NCBI RefSeq assembly: GCF_007752535.1 | Contig: NZ_CP036426.1 | Span: 4,960,001 to 5,024,000, forward strand | Reading direction: 5' to 3' | DNA length: 64,000 nucleotides | Source of the DNA: Tautonia plasticadhaerens | GTDB lineage: Bacteria > Planctomycetota > Planctomycetia > Isosphaerales > Isosphaeraceae | Position numbers and translations under genes: made by a program | Shown here: piece after piece, positions 1-9,332 of the stretch | Numbering within the stretch: position 1 is the first letter of the stretch | How the letters are laid out: each line of letters opens with the position of its first letter | Notes under the pieces: generated by a model | What the model saw: only the letters and a program-made list of their open reading frames with translations | Databases searched by the model: none | What the model was told of the DNA's origin: nothing

Positions 1-2
1 TC

Positions 3-1157
3 GGCGTGGGGATCCAGGGGAGGGGCCTGGCCGTCCGGATGGCGAGGAGGCCCGACGCGCAGGTCGTCGCCGTGGCCGACGTGGTGGACATCCGACGGGA
101 CGACGCGAAGGCCCGGATCGAGAAGGCGACCGCCGACCGGGACGGCTCCGCCTCGCACACCGGCTGCGACGTCTACCACGACTTCCGGGAGCTGCTCGCC
201 CGGGACGACCTCGACGCCGTCATCATCGCCACCCCCGACCACTGGCATGCGATCCCCTGCGTCATGGCCGCCGACGCGAAGAAGCACATCTACTGCGAGA
301 AGCCGCTGACGCACAACATCGCCCAGGGCCGCACGATCGTCGACGCCGTGGCCCGCAACGGCATCACGTTCCAGACCGGCAGCCAGCAGCGAAGCCCCGG
401 CGAGTTCAGCGGCAACTTCCCCCGGGCCGTCGAGCTGGTCTGGAACGGCCGGATCGGTGAGGTGAAGACGATCCGGGTCGGCGTCGGCGGCCCCCCCAAG
501 CCGGTGGACCTCGCCGAGGAGCCGGTTCCCGAGGGGACCGACTGGGACTTCTGGGTCGGCCCCGCCGCCTTCCACCCCTACAACGAGATCCTCTGCCCGA
601 AGGGGGTCCACGACCACTTCCCCGACTGGAGGGGCTACGCCCCATACGGCAATGGCGGCATTGCCGACATGGGGGCCCACCACTTCGACATCGCCCAGTG
701 GGCCTTGAAGAAGCACGAGTCCGGCCCGGTCTCGATCATCCCCCCGGAGGGGGACGACACCTCGGGGCTCCGATTCGTCTACGACGACGGCGTCGAGATG
801 ATCCACGGCGGGCCCGACGACTGCACCTTCGAGGGGACCGAGGGGATCATCCGCGTCGGCCGATCGAAGTTCGAGACCGAGCCCGAGTCCCTCGCCGGGC
901 CCCTGCCCGAGGGCGCCGAACGCGTCGACGCCGAGGGCGACCACTACGACAACTTCCTCGCGGCGATCAGGGGGGAGGCCCGCCCCGTCGCCCCCGCCGA
1001 GGTCGGCCACCGGACCGCCAGCGTCTGCCACCTCGGCGTGATCGGCTACACCCTCCGTCGCCCCTTGACCTGGGACCCCGACGCCGAGCGGTTCGTCGAC
1101 GACGACGAGGCGAATGCGCTCAGGACCGAGGAGTACCGCCGGCCCTGGTCGCTCTGA
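3..1157 (+). CDS. Gfo/Idh/MocA family oxidoreductase (5' end outside window)
   Basis: NAD(P)-dependent sugar or cyclitol dehydrogenase-like protein. The reading frame is open to the window edge. The first possible start, GTG at 6, lies inside the glycine-rich Rossmann motif (G-x-G-x-x-G-R-G), so the true N-terminus, probably with a Tat or Sec signal, is missing. The family hallmark EKPLTHN sits at about residues 98-104 counted from that GTG, followed by the C-terminal alpha/beta domain with GGIADMGAHHFDIAQW. Planctomycetes carry many paralogues of this family, often exported and linked to sugar-polymer breakdown. The substrate cannot be told from sequence. A ThuA-like gene follows on the same strand, a frequent partner of this family. 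Confidence 0.9.
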   Translation, partial: GVGIQGRGLAVRMARRPDAQVVAVADVVDIRRDDAKARIEKATADRDGSASHTGCDVYHDFRELLARDDLDAVIIATPDHWHAIPCVMAADAKKHIYCEKPLTHNIAQGRTIVDAVARNGITFQTGSQQRSPGEFSGNFPRAVELVWNGRIGEVKTIRVGVGGPPKPVDLAEEPVPEGTDWDFWVGPAAFHPYNEILCPKGVHDHFPDWRGYAPYGNGGIADMGAHHFDIAQWALKKHESGPVSIIPPEGDDTSGLRFVYDDGVEMIHGGPDDCTFEGTEGIIRVGRSKFETEPESLAGPLPEGAERVDAEGDHYDNFLAAIRGEARPVAPAEVGHRTASVCHLGVIGYTLRRPLTWDPDAERFVDDDEANALRTEEYRRPWSL

Positions 1158-1260
1158 GCGGGCCTGGTCGCCGGGCGGCGTCCGGCCCGACTGCCTCCGA
1201 AACCGCGGTTCGTCCCGAGCTTCCGTCACCCCTCACCCGAGATCGAATCGAGGATTCCCA

Positions 1261-2280
1261 ATGCTTCGCACCCCCGTCCGAACCGCCCTGCTCTCCCTCA
1301 CGCTCCTCGGCACGACCGCCGCCGCCGAGGATCCCTGGGTCGTCTACGAGGGGGGAGAGGGCCCCGGGAAGGGCACGCGCATCGTCCTCGTCTCGGGAGA
1401 CGAGGAGTATCGCTCCGAGGAGGGCCTGCCGCAGCTTGGCAAGATCCTGGCGACGCGCCACGGGTTCACCTGCACGGTGCTGTTCGCGATCGACCCGGAG
1501 ACCGGCGAGATCGACCCGAACAACATCCGGAACATCCCCGGGCTGGAAGCGCTGGAGGATGCCGAACTGATGATCATCGCCGCCCGGATGCGCGACCTTC
1601 CCGACGAGCAGATGAGACACGTCGTCGACTACGTGGAGTCCGGCCGGCCGATCATCGGCATCCGGACCGCGACCCACGCCTTCAAGCTTCCGGGGGATTC
1701 GACCTTCGGCCACTACTCCTGGGACAGCAAGGCCCCCGGCTGGGAGGGCGGCTTCGGCCGGAAGGTGCTGGGAGAGACGTGGATCAGCCACCACGGCGCC
1801 CACGGCAAGGAGAGCACCCGCGGGGTCGTCGCCCCCGACGCGGAGGGCCACCCGATCACCCGGGGGATCGACGACGGCGACATCTGGGGCCCGACCGACG
1901 TGTACGGCGTCCGACTCCCTCTGCCGGGGGATAGCCAGCCGATCATCCTCGGCCAGGTCCTCGGCGGCATGAGTCCCGAGGACCCTCCCGTCGAGGGGGA
2001 GAAGAACGACCCGATGATGCCGATCGCCTGGACGAAGACCTTCGACGGCGCCCGGGTCTTCGCCACCACCGCCGGCTCGTCGGTCGACCTGGAGAGCGAG
2101 GGACTGCGTCGCCTCCTGGTCAACGCCTGCTACTGGTGCCTCGGGATGGAGGGACAGATCCCGGAAGGGGGCACCGAGGTCGACCTCGTCGGCGAGTACG
2201 CGCCGACCCCGTTCGGCTTCAACGGCTACACCCGGGGGGTGACGCCGTCGGACCTGGCGATCGAGGGCCCGGGCCGCTGA
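1261..2280 (+). CDS. ThuA-like domain protein, exported
   Basis: 339-residue protein of the ThuA-like (glutamine-amidotransferase-fold) family, which often accompanies Gfo/Idh/MocA oxidoreductases in sugar metabolism. I chose the ATG at 1261 because it gives a clean signal peptide (MLRTPVRTALLSLTLLGTTA, ending AEA-like before EDPW) and has GAGG about nine bases upstream. The frame stays open upstream to 1114, but that part is compositionally noncoding. Family-like stretches include IVLVSGDEEYRSEEGLPQL and GIRTATHAF. The expected location is periplasmic. The exact reaction is unknown for the family, although trehalose utilisation gave it its name. Confidence 0.88.
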   Translation: MLRTPVRTALLSLTLLGTTAAAEDPWVVYEGGEGPGKGTRIVLVSGDEEYRSEEGLPQLGKILATRHGFTCTVLFAIDPETGEIDPNNIRNIPGLEALEDAELMIIAARMRDLPDEQMRHVVDYVESGRPIIGIRTATHAFKLPGDSTFGHYSWDSKAPGWEGGFGRKVLGETWISHHGAHGKESTRGVVAPDAEGHPITRGIDDGDIWGPTDVYGVRLPLPGDSQPIILGQVLGGMSPEDPPVEGEKNDPMMPIAWTKTFDGARVFATTAGSSVDLESEGLRRLLVNACYWCLGMEGQIPEGGTEVDLVGEYAPTPFGFNGYTRGVTPSDLAIEGPGR

Positions 2281-2562
2281 CCGGCCGGCCGAGGTGGTCG
2301 AGTCCAGCTCGTTCCTCTCGCTCCGATCCCCCGGGGTGAGGGAGGTCCCTCTCCTCCAGAGCGCCGATTTCCCCCCAACCCCGCCCGTCGGGAGTGGGAC
2401 GGGATCGTCGTCCGCGATTGCTCCGCGTCGGCCCCGGCTTTGCGTCAACGGTTCCGCCGATGCTCACGCATTCCCCGAGAGCAGCCCGGCCGGGGCCCCT
2501 CGACGAGGGCCGCAGGAGCGGCACCGGGGCCCCGGCCGATCCCAGGGACCGAGGACGACGAG

Positions 2563-3294
2563 ATGATGAAGCGATTGACCCTCCTGGCCGCCGCCTTCAC
2601 GCTGGCAGCGACCCCCGCCCTGACGACCTTCGCCCGCCAGCAGGACCCCGCCCCTGCCGGCCGGTCGCCCACTCAGCAGCCCGAGGAGGCTCGACGCGGC
2701 CTCCAGACGAAGGGCCAGGCCCAGCCCGGTCAGCAGCAGGCCCAGCCCGGTCAGCAGCAGGCCCAGCCCGGACAGGTGCAGTCCCCCCAGGGGATGAATG
2801 ACCAGCTGTTCGTCATGGCCGCCGCCGAGGCGGGCATGGGCGAGATCGGCATCAGCCAGCTGGCGATGCAGAAGTCGCAGGACCAGCAGGTCCAGCAGTA
2901 CGCCGATCAGATGATCCAGGACCACACCCAGGCCAACCAACAGCTCATGCAGCTCGCCCAAGCCAAGGGGATCGAGGTCCCCCAGCGTCCCGGCCTGAAG
3001 GACACCGCCTCGGCCATGGCCCTGGCCGTCTGCGACTCCTCTCAGTTCTCGCAGGAGTTCTTCAAGCAGCAGGAGGCCGCGCACATCCTGGCCATCGGCC
3101 TGTTCAAGGCCGAGTCCCAGCACGGCCAGGACCCCGAGATCCGGGAGTTCGCCCAGACCACCCTGCCCAAGCTGGAGCAGCACCTCCAGATGGCCCGCCA
3201 GAATCAGGGCGGCGGTCAGGGCCAGCCCGGTCAGTCGCAGTCCGGCCAGGGCCAAACCGATGACCTCGGCGCCCCGACCGGCGACACGCCCTGA
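2563..3294 (+). CDS. DUF4142 domain protein, exported
   Basis: 243 residues with a signal peptide (MMKRLTLLAAAFTLAATPAL). A Gln/Pro/Gly-rich linker follows, with three copies of a seven-residue repeat (QAQPGQQ). The DUF4142 helical domain spans about residues 80-220 (DQLFVMAAAEAGMGEIGISQ and YADQMIQDHTQAN are recognisable), and a second Gln/Gly-rich tail ends the protein. DUF4142 proteins are ferritin-like four-helix bundles of unknown function, usually outside the cytoplasm. Two ATGs are adjacent at 2563 and 2566, with GAGG about twelve bases upstream of the first. The frame is open upstream to 2440 without coding character. Confidence 0.87.
   Translation: MMKRLTLLAAAFTLAATPALTTFARQQDPAPAGRSPTQQPEEARRGLQTKGQAQPGQQQAQPGQQQAQPGQVQSPQGMNDQLFVMAAAEAGMGEIGISQLAMQKSQDQQVQQYADQMIQDHTQANQQLMQLAQAKGIEVPQRPGLKDTASAMALAVCDSSQFSQEFFKQQEAAHILAIGLFKAESQHGQDPEIREFAQTTLPKLEQHLQMARQNQGGGQGQPGQSQSGQGQTDDLGAPTGDTP
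2716..2775 (+). repeat. 21-bp tandem repeat inside DUF4142 gene
   Basis: Two perfect 21-base units beginning CAGGCCCAGCCCGG (2716-2736 and 2737-2757) are followed by a third unit, 18 bases long and ending with one substitution (2758-2775). They encode the QAQPGQQ linker repeats. In-frame slippage here would change linker length without breaking the gene. Confidence 0.9.
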
Positions 3295-3346
3295 GCGGCC
3301 CGGGTCGGGACCGACCTACTACCGCCCGATCGATCCTCCTGGTTTC

Positions 3347-3376
3347 GGTCCCGGTCCCCCGATCGGGGCCGGGACC
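3347..3376. terminator. Candidate bidirectional terminator hairpin
   Basis: Eight-base arms GGTCCCGG and CCGGGACC enclose a further CCCC/GGGG pairing, with a two-base bulge on one side. It lies between the convergent DUF4142 (+) and DUF1501 (-) genes. A second set of inverted GATGCCGGATG/CATCCGGCATC repeats lies at about 3482-3553. There is no clear U-tract, as is usual for very high-GC genomes. Confidence 0.5.
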
Positions 3377-3554
3377 AGGCCTCGGAAGGGTTCGGGCGGA
3401 GTCAGACCATCGAGTCCAACGAGCGACCGGCTCGTGCGGGTCGACGGCCGTCGGATTGAACTCGTCATGGCCGATGAAACGGCGGATGCCGGATGGCCAA
3501 TGCCCGATGCCCGGGCGAGTCACGGCGATCTGGCATCCGGCATCCGGCATCGAA

Positions 3555-5009
3555 TCAGAACAACTCCCCGATCGGTCCACCCTTGTCGACGATCGGCCGG
3601 GGGCGGCCGTCCATCTCCTCGTAGTGGGCGTCGAGGGGCACTCCCATGTGGCGGTAGATGGTGGCGGCGAGGTCGCCGGGGGTGACGGGGCGGTCCTTGA
3701 TGTGGCCGCCGTCGGGCATGGACGCGCCGATCACCTGGCCGTGCCTCAGGCCGCCGCCGGCCAGGCACATCGACATGAGATGGGGCCAGTGGTTCCGGCC
3801 GTCGGTGCTGCCCTGCGTGCCGATCATCGGCGTCCGGCCGAACTCTCCCATGGCGATCACGAGCACGTCGTCGAGCATCCCGAGCCGGTCCAGGTCGCCC
3901 ACCAGAGTGGTGATCAGGTGGTCGAACAGCGGCAGGAGCGGGCCCAGGCCGTTCTTGATGCCGCCGTAGGGCGGGATGTTGTCGCCGTGGGTGTCCCAGG
4001 TGCCCGAGGCGGTGTGGTAGCTCAGATCCAGCGTCACGAACGACGACCCGGCCTGCACCAGTCGACGGGCCAGCAACGCCTGCTGGAGCCAGAGGTGCTT
4101 GCCGAATCGGTCCCGGACCTGCTCCGGCTCCCGGTCCAGGTCGAAGGCGTCCCGGGCGCGTCGGCCGGCGAGCAGCTCGACGGCCTGCCGGCCGTAGTCG
4201 TCCATCGCGTCGACCTCGGCGTTGGACTCGACGGCCTCCCTCACGTCGTCGAACCGCTCCAGCAGCGAACGGCGGCTCCGCACCCGGCCCTCGTCCAGGC
4301 CGTTGGGCATCCGGAATAGCTCGGCGCTGCTCATCCGGCCGGTGTCGACGCCGACGTTGGAGTAGATCGGCAGCTTCGCCGCCTGGTTGGCGATGAATGG
4401 GTCGTATTCCTTCCCGAGCACCCCGGCATGGGCGATGTGCGACCGGGAGGTCTGGAACGCGACGTAGGGCGGCATCGCCGGGTGATTCGCCCCCCGGTGC
4501 TTGGCCACGACCGAGCCGATCGCCGGGTAGGAATCTCCCCTCGGGTTGATCCGGGGCGCCGCCTCCAGGTTGCCGGTCTGGAAGACCTTGTTCGGCTCGT
4601 GGTTGCTGTGGGTGGGGTCGACCGACCGGATGATCGTGAACTTGTCGAGCATCGCCGCCTGCTTCGGCAGGTGCTCGCAGATCGAGACGCCCGGCAGTGC
4701 CGTCTGGATCGTGCCGAAGGGGCCCCGGTTCTCGTAAGGGCTGTCGGGCTTGGGGTCCCAGGTGTCGATCTGGCTGGGGCCTCCGGCCATCCAGAGGAGG
4801 ATGACCGCCTTGTTCCCGGCGATCGGCGTCCCCCTGGCCGACGCCTCAGCCCGATACTGGAGGAGGCCCGGCAGCGTCAGCCCGGCGATCCCGGCCATGC
4901 TCGCCTTGAGCAGGTTGCGGCGGGATTGGAGCATTAGCCCCTCGCGACGCATCGCGTTGAAGTGTTCGAAGGCGTGCCGGTGGCCGTGGCCTCGGTTCCC
5001 GGTGGTCAT
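3555..5009 (-). CDS. DUF1501 domain protein (Tat-exported)
   Basis: 484 residues of the DUF1501 family, which has an alkaline-phosphatase/sulfatase-like fold and is expanded in planctomycetes. A Tat-type signal (RRNLLKAS plus a hydrophobic stretch) starts near residue 30, so the ATG at 5009 leaves a longish n-region. An internal ATG about 25 codons later (MLQSRRNLLKAS) is an alternative start. Family landmarks are LLWMAGGPSQIDTWDPKPDS, the phrase WDTHGDN, and GEFGRTPMIG near the C-terminus. The expected location is periplasmic or paryphoplasmic. The biochemical activity of the family is not established. Confidence 0.9.
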   Translation of the reverse strand: MTTGNRGHGHRHAFEHFNAMRREGLMLQSRRNLLKASMAGIAGLTLPGLLQYRAEASARGTPIAGNKAVILLWMAGGPSQIDTWDPKPDSPYENRGPFGTIQTALPGVSICEHLPKQAAMLDKFTIIRSVDPTHSNHEPNKVFQTGNLEAAPRINPRGDSYPAIGSVVAKHRGANHPAMPPYVAFQTSRSHIAHAGVLGKEYDPFIANQAAKLPIYSNVGVDTGRMSSAELFRMPNGLDEGRVRSRRSLLERFDDVREAVESNAEVDAMDDYGRQAVELLAGRRARDAFDLDREPEQVRDRFGKHLWLQQALLARRLVQAGSSFVTLDLSYHTASGTWDTHGDNIPPYGGIKNGLGPLLPLFDHLITTLVGDLDRLGMLDDVLVIAMGEFGRTPMIGTQGSTDGRNHWPHLMSMCLAGGGLRHGQVIGASMPDGGHIKDRPVTPGDLAATIYRHMGVPLDAHYEEMDGRPRPIVDKGGPIGELF

Positions 5010-5147
5010 GGGCGGCTCCCGATTCGGCTGGGCTCCGGCCCACGCGTCGGGTGGCCGGGTGGGGGGAGATCTCGGGGAGATCGACTCGATCGGACGAGGC
5101 GGATCGGGAGAGGACCGCGCCGGGTCGGGTCGAGTCGGGAGGGTCGG

Positions 5148-6650
5148 TCAGGCGAGGGCCTCGGCGATGACCTCGGCCTCGGGCACCAGTGGGAGCGGGC
5201 GTCCCTGGCGGTCGGCCCATCCGGAGGCGGGGTCGATGCCGAGCTGGTGCAGGATCGTCGCGAGGACGTCCTTGGGGGAGATCGGCCGGTCGAGCGGGTC
5301 GGAGGCGATCCGGTCGGAGGAGCCGACCACCCTCCCCCGGGCGATCCCTCCCCCCGCCAGTAGCAGGGAATAGCAGCGGGACCAGTGGTCGCGACCGCCT
5401 CCCTGGGCGTGGCTGATCCGGGGGGTCCGGCCGTGCTCGCTGAGCACGGCGACGAGCGTCTCGTCCAGCAGGCCTCGGCGGTCCAGGTCCAGCAGCAGGC
5501 CGGAGAGGGTCTGGTCGAGTCCCGGCAGCAGCTCGTCCTTCATGCGGGGGTAATGGTCCCAGTGCGTGTCCCAGCCCGTGCCGGCCAGGCCGTATTCGTC
5601 CCAGAAGACGGAGACGAACCGCCCCCCGGCCTCGACGAGGCGCCTGGCGGTGAGGCTCGCCTGGCCGAAGAGGGTCATGCCGTAGAGGTCCCGGGTCTCG
5701 GCGGATTCCTCCGACAGGTCGAAGGCCCGGGCGAGGTTGCCCGACTGCATCATGCCCATCGCCATCGACCGCTGCTCGTCGACGCCCAGACGATCCCATT
5801 GCCGGTCCAGTCCCGGCCGGGCGGCCTCGATCTGCTCCAGCAGCGACCGACGCCGGTCCAGGCGGTCGAGCGTCAGCTCCGGGGGCCGTCCGGTCACTTC
5901 GGCCAGGCGGAACCGGCCGCCGGGGTCGATGCCGCGGTACGGCTCGGGTCCCTCCCAGACCTTGTTTACCAGGGTCTTCCGAGCGGAGACGGTCCCCTGC
6001 CCTTCGAACTCGGCCCAGACCGGGTCGAACGACGGGCCGAGGAACCCGCCGTAGGGCCCCGCCCGGGCGACCTCACCGACCCGTCGGGTGCTGAATCCCC
6101 AGGGCAGGCCGATGTTCCGGGGCACCGGTGGGACCGCACCCTCCGGCGCGCCTCGCCGGTCCATGTAGTCGACCGCCGAGCCGAGGTAGGGCCAGTGGCC
6201 GGCGTCCCTCGGGTTCAGCTCCATCGGCAGCTCGATCCGGGGAATCGCCGTGGTGGCGAAGGCCACGCCGTGGATCGGATACGGGTGCGTCACCGACCGC
6301 AGAACGGTGACCTTGTCCATCACCCGGGCCATCCTCGGCAGGCCCTCGCCGAGGTCGAGCCCGGGCATCACGCTGGGGATCGTCCCCAGCTCCCCCCGGA
6401 CCTCCGACGGTGCCCCGGGCTTGGGGTCGAACGTCTCGATCTGGCTGGGAGCCCCGTACAGGTAGAGCAGGATGCAGGATTTCGCCTTTCCGAACCCCGG
6501 CAAGGTTCGAGTCCCCTCGGAGGCTGCCGCCGGCACCGCCCCCCCGCCCGACAGGCCCAGCCCCAGCAGGCCGAGCGAGCCGACCTGCAACAGGTCGCGC
6601 CGGGTCAGGCCGTCGCACAGCCGCTTCGGACCGCCGAGGACTCGGATCAT
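5148..6650 (-). CDS. DUF1501 domain protein, second copy
   Basis: 500 residues, with a Tat-like signal TRRDLLQVGSLGLLGLGL near the N-terminus. The DUF1501 core is recognisable from LYLYGAPSQIETFDPKP, GTGWDTHWDHYPRM and LSEHGRTPRISHAQGG. It lies 138 bp upstream of the other DUF1501 gene on the same strand and could be co-transcribed with it. The two are clearly diverged paralogues rather than a recent duplication. Planctomycete DUF1501 proteins are commonly paired with DUF1549/DUF1553 cytochrome-like partners. No such partner is adjacent here, so the job of the pair is unknown. Confidence 0.9.
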   Translation of the reverse strand: MIRVLGGPKRLCDGLTRRDLLQVGSLGLLGLGLSGGGAVPAAASEGTRTLPGFGKAKSCILLYLYGAPSQIETFDPKPGAPSEVRGELGTIPSVMPGLDLGEGLPRMARVMDKVTVLRSVTHPYPIHGVAFATTAIPRIELPMELNPRDAGHWPYLGSAVDYMDRRGAPEGAVPPVPRNIGLPWGFSTRRVGEVARAGPYGGFLGPSFDPVWAEFEGQGTVSARKTLVNKVWEGPEPYRGIDPGGRFRLAEVTGRPPELTLDRLDRRRSLLEQIEAARPGLDRQWDRLGVDEQRSMAMGMMQSGNLARAFDLSEESAETRDLYGMTLFGQASLTARRLVEAGGRFVSVFWDEYGLAGTGWDTHWDHYPRMKDELLPGLDQTLSGLLLDLDRRGLLDETLVAVLSEHGRTPRISHAQGGGRDHWSRCYSLLLAGGGIARGRVVGSSDRIASDPLDRPISPKDVLATILHQLGIDPASGWADRQGRPLPLVPEAEVIAEALA

Positions 6651-6979
6651 CGGGGCGGACCTCCCCAGGGTCGGTACGGGTCGGTGTTCGACGGGTGTTG
6701 AACACGCCTCGTTTTAACAGGCGAACGGCCCGAGGGGAAGGCGTCACGGCGCATTCCCCCGGATCGACGCCGGATCGATCCGCCGGATGCGCGCACCTCA
6801 AGGTCGGCCCCGGCCGGGCGATCGTTGGGATCGCCCGGCCGGGGCCGACTTCGAGGTGCGAGATTCCGAGTGGGGGATTCCGGCGGATCAGGCCGGGGGC
6901 ATCAAGACGGCGTCGATCGCGTGGATGAGGATTGGGAGGGTGACCGGCCGCCGATCGGGCCGGTCGTCGGACCGGGGGA
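6651..6979. other. Intergenic region with large hairpin
   Basis: 329 bp between the fasciclin gene and the downstream DUF1501 gene, both on the minus strand. Apart from the hairpin at 6794-6860 I see a short T-rich stretch near 6709-6715 that could belong to the promoter of the 6650 gene. No credible ORF or RNA gene was recognised. Confidence 0.6.
6794..6860. terminator. Very strong hairpin, probable terminator
   Basis: Perfect 21-bp arms at 6804-6824 and 6830-6850 enclose a five-base loop (GTTGG). The structure is extended by outer arms GCACCTC (6794-6800) and GAGGTGC (6854-6860) across a three-base imperfect step. It follows the stop of the fasciclin gene, both on the minus strand, so transcription termination is the simplest role. 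There is no U-tract, and the size is unusual for a plain terminator. Confidence 0.6.
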
Positions 6980-7465
6980 TTACTGTTCGGGGGGCAGGAG
7001 CACGGAGTCGATCACGTGGATGACGCCGTTGGTTGCCGGCACGTCGGCCTTCACCACCCGGGCCTTGCCGACCATGAGCATCTCGCCCCGACCGGAGATG
7101 GGCAGCGGGCAGCCTTCGAGCAGGGTCTTGACCTCCGAACCGGCCGCCTTCTTCGCGTCCGAGGCCATCACTTCCTGCGGGATGACGTGGAACTTCAGGA
7201 TCCGGGCCAGGCCCTCGGGGTCGCCGGCCAGGGCGTCGGTGGTGCCCTTGGGCAACTTGGCGAAGGCCTCGTCGGTGGGGGCGAAGACGGTGTAGGGCCC
7301 GCCCTCCTCGAGCGCCTTGTCCAGGCCGCTCAGCTTCAGGTAGGAGTAGAGGGTCTGGAAGTTGGGCTCCTCGGCGACGTACTCGACGAGGCTCTTGGAG
7401 GCCTCCTGGGCGGCGGCCGGCGAGGCGAGGGCGAGGGCCAGGATCGGCGCGACGAACGGATGCAT
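6980..7465 (-). CDS. Fasciclin (FAS1) domain protein, exported
   Basis: 161 residues: a signal peptide (MHPFVAPILALALASPAAAQ) followed by one FAS1 domain. Typical FAS1 landmarks are YTVFAPTDEAFAKLP (H1-like box), LKFHVIPQEV and the terminal NGVIHVIDSVLLP. FAS1 domains mediate adhesion or ligand binding at cell surfaces. The frame is open upstream to 7606, but the ATG at 7465 gives the signal peptide and has AAGAGGAA-like purines just upstream. It is likely a single-gene unit, ended by the hairpin at 6794-6860. Confidence 0.92.
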   Translation of the reverse strand: MHPFVAPILALALASPAAAQEASKSLVEYVAEEPNFQTLYSYLKLSGLDKALEEGGPYTVFAPTDEAFAKLPKGTTDALAGDPEGLARILKFHVIPQEVMASDAKKAAGSEVKTLLEGCPLPISGRGEMLMVGKARVVKADVPATNGVIHVIDSVLLPPEQ

Positions 7466-7602
7466 GGTGATTCCTCTTGCGGTTGCGAGTGCGAGGCGGT
7501 GGGGATCGGCCCGAGCCATCCCGGGCCGCCCGACGGCCGACCTCCCTGGGGGACGGCTCGCCATCGCATGAACTCGTGCCGCAAGCCCGATGCCGAGGGG
7601 AG

Positions 7603-9258
7603 TCACTCCGGGGTCGGCTCGACGAGGTCCCGGGCCGCCCAGGCGTCGTAGAGCGCCGACAGTTCGGCCACGAGATCCGGCCGTTCGACGGCCCGGTCAA
7701 CCGTCTCGGTCCGGTCCTCGGCCAGGTTGTAGAGCTGCCAGGGTCGACCGGACGGGGCGATCAGCTTCCAGCCCCCCCGTCGCAAGGCCCGAGACCCGAA
7801 GTGCTCCCAGTAAAGTACGTCGTGCCCCTCGCGATGTCCTCCCCGCAGGATTGGGACGAGGCTGAGGCCCTCCATCGGGGCGATGGCCCGCCCCTCGAAC
7901 GTGGTGGGATAGGAGGCCCCGGCGAGGTCGACGCAGGTCGCCATCACGTCGATGACGTGGCCCGGTTGCGCGGTGATCGTGCCGCCCTCGACGCCGAGCC
8001 CGGCGGGCCAGTGGGCGATCAGGGGGGTGCAGATGCCCCCCTCGAACGTCTCGGCCTTCCAGCGCCTCAGCGGCGTGTTCACGGCGTTGGCCCACATCGG
8101 CCCGATGCCGGCGAAGGTGGTCTCGGGGCCGGGGAGGACCTCCTTCTCCGTCGTGTAGACGACCTCACGTCCGTCCCTGGTGTGCGAGGGCCGGTCGAAG
8201 CCGGGACGCCCGGGGACCTCGGGGCTCGCGCCGTTGTCGGAGAGGAAGAGGATAAGGGTGTCTTCAAGCCTCCCCTGCTCTCCCAGGGCGTCGAGGATGC
8301 GGCCGATGCCCCGGTCCATCCGGTCGACCATCGCCGCGTGGACCGCCATCGCCCGGGCCTCCCACGGCTGGTGGGGGTTCTCGTCCCAGGATCGATCGGG
8401 CTGCACCCGGGGAGGGAGCGGGGCGGTCTCCGGGTCGATCAGGCCGAGGTCGATCATCCGGCGGTATCGGGAGTCACGGAGGGCATCCCAGCCGTCGGCG
8501 TAAGTGTCGGCGTAGCGGTCGATGTCCTCGGGAGGGGCGTGGAGCGGCCAGTGTGGTGCGGTGTGGGCGACGTAGAGGAAGAACGGCCGGTCGTCGTCGG
8601 CCTGCGCGATCATGCGGGCGGCCTCGTCATTGATCGCGTCGGTGTAGTAGAAGCCTCCGGGGACGGCCTCGACCGGCTCGGTGCCCCGGACGAGGCTGAA
8701 GGGGTCGAAGTAGTCGACCACGCCCCAGATCGTGCCGAAATGCGCGTCGAAGCCGCGGTTGACGGGGTAGGTAGCCGGGTCGGAGAACGGGCCGAGGTCG
8801 AGCCGATGGCCGACCCATTCCGCGTTCCGGGGCCCGTCCGGCGTGAGGGACAGGTGCCACTTGCCGACCATCATCGTCTGATAGCCGGAAGAACCGAGCA
8901 CCTCGGCGATCGTGACCGTGTCGTCCCGCAACGTGCCCCGGTAGCCAGGCTGACCCGCGTCGAACGTCATGCGGCCGACCCCGGCGCGGTGGGGATAGAG
9001 GCCGGTCATCAGTGAGGCCCGGGTCGGGCAGCACCGGGACGTATTGTAGAACTGCGAGAACCTCAGCCCCGCGGCGGCGAGGCGGTCGAGGTTCGGCGTG
9101 GCGATCTCGCCGCCGAAGCAGCCGAGGTCGGAATAGCCGAGGTCGTCGGCCATGATCAGGACGATGTTCGGCCGGTCGTCGGCTCGGACGCCGCCGATCA
9201 TCGCGAGGATCGACCAGGACACGAACGAGACGGTTTGCCATCGGACGCGCAAACGCAT
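7603..9258 (-). CDS. Type I sulfatase (arylsulfatase family), exported
   Basis: 551 residues. A signal peptide is followed by the sulfatase N-terminal domain with NIVLIMADDLGYSDLGCFGG (metal ligands near D38/D39). The formylglycine motif is C76-C-P-T-R80 in SRCCPTRASLMTG, so it needs the maturation enzyme FGE, encoded elsewhere. Downstream, FLYVAHTAPHWPLHAP and LILFLSDNGASPE fit the active-site His and Asp-Asn motifs. The frame is open far upstream, but the start is set by the signal peptide at 9258. Expected role: removal of sulfate from sulfated polysaccharides outside the cytoplasm. The esterase, DUF1552 and DUF1592 genes lie directly upstream on the same strand. Confidence 0.93.
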   Translation of the reverse strand: MRLRVRWQTVSFVSWSILAMIGGVRADDRPNIVLIMADDLGYSDLGCFGGEIATPNLDRLAAAGLRFSQFYNTSRCCPTRASLMTGLYPHRAGVGRMTFDAGQPGYRGTLRDDTVTIAEVLGSSGYQTMMVGKWHLSLTPDGPRNAEWVGHRLDLGPFSDPATYPVNRGFDAHFGTIWGVVDYFDPFSLVRGTEPVEAVPGGFYYTDAINDEAARMIAQADDDRPFFLYVAHTAPHWPLHAPPEDIDRYADTYADGWDALRDSRYRRMIDLGLIDPETAPLPPRVQPDRSWDENPHQPWEARAMAVHAAMVDRMDRGIGRILDALGEQGRLEDTLILFLSDNGASPEVPGRPGFDRPSHTRDGREVVYTTEKEVLPGPETTFAGIGPMWANAVNTPLRRWKAETFEGGICTPLIAHWPAGLGVEGGTITAQPGHVIDVMATCVDLAGASYPTTFEGRAIAPMEGLSLVPILRGGHREGHDVLYWEHFGSRALRRGGWKLIAPSGRPWQLYNLAEDRTETVDRAVERPDLVAELSALYDAWAARDLVEPTPE

Positions 9259-9332
9259 GGGCACCCTCCCCTCCGGATCTACACCGCGGGGCCCATTCTC
9301 GGGTTTCCGGAGGGCGGGGGCCAGTGGCCTGC

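Noticed and set aside
3482-3553. GATGCCGGATG / CATCCGGCATC repeats as a CRISPR-like array
   Set aside because: Only a few short, inverted, unevenly spaced copies with no spacers; better seen as hairpin-forming intergenic repeats.
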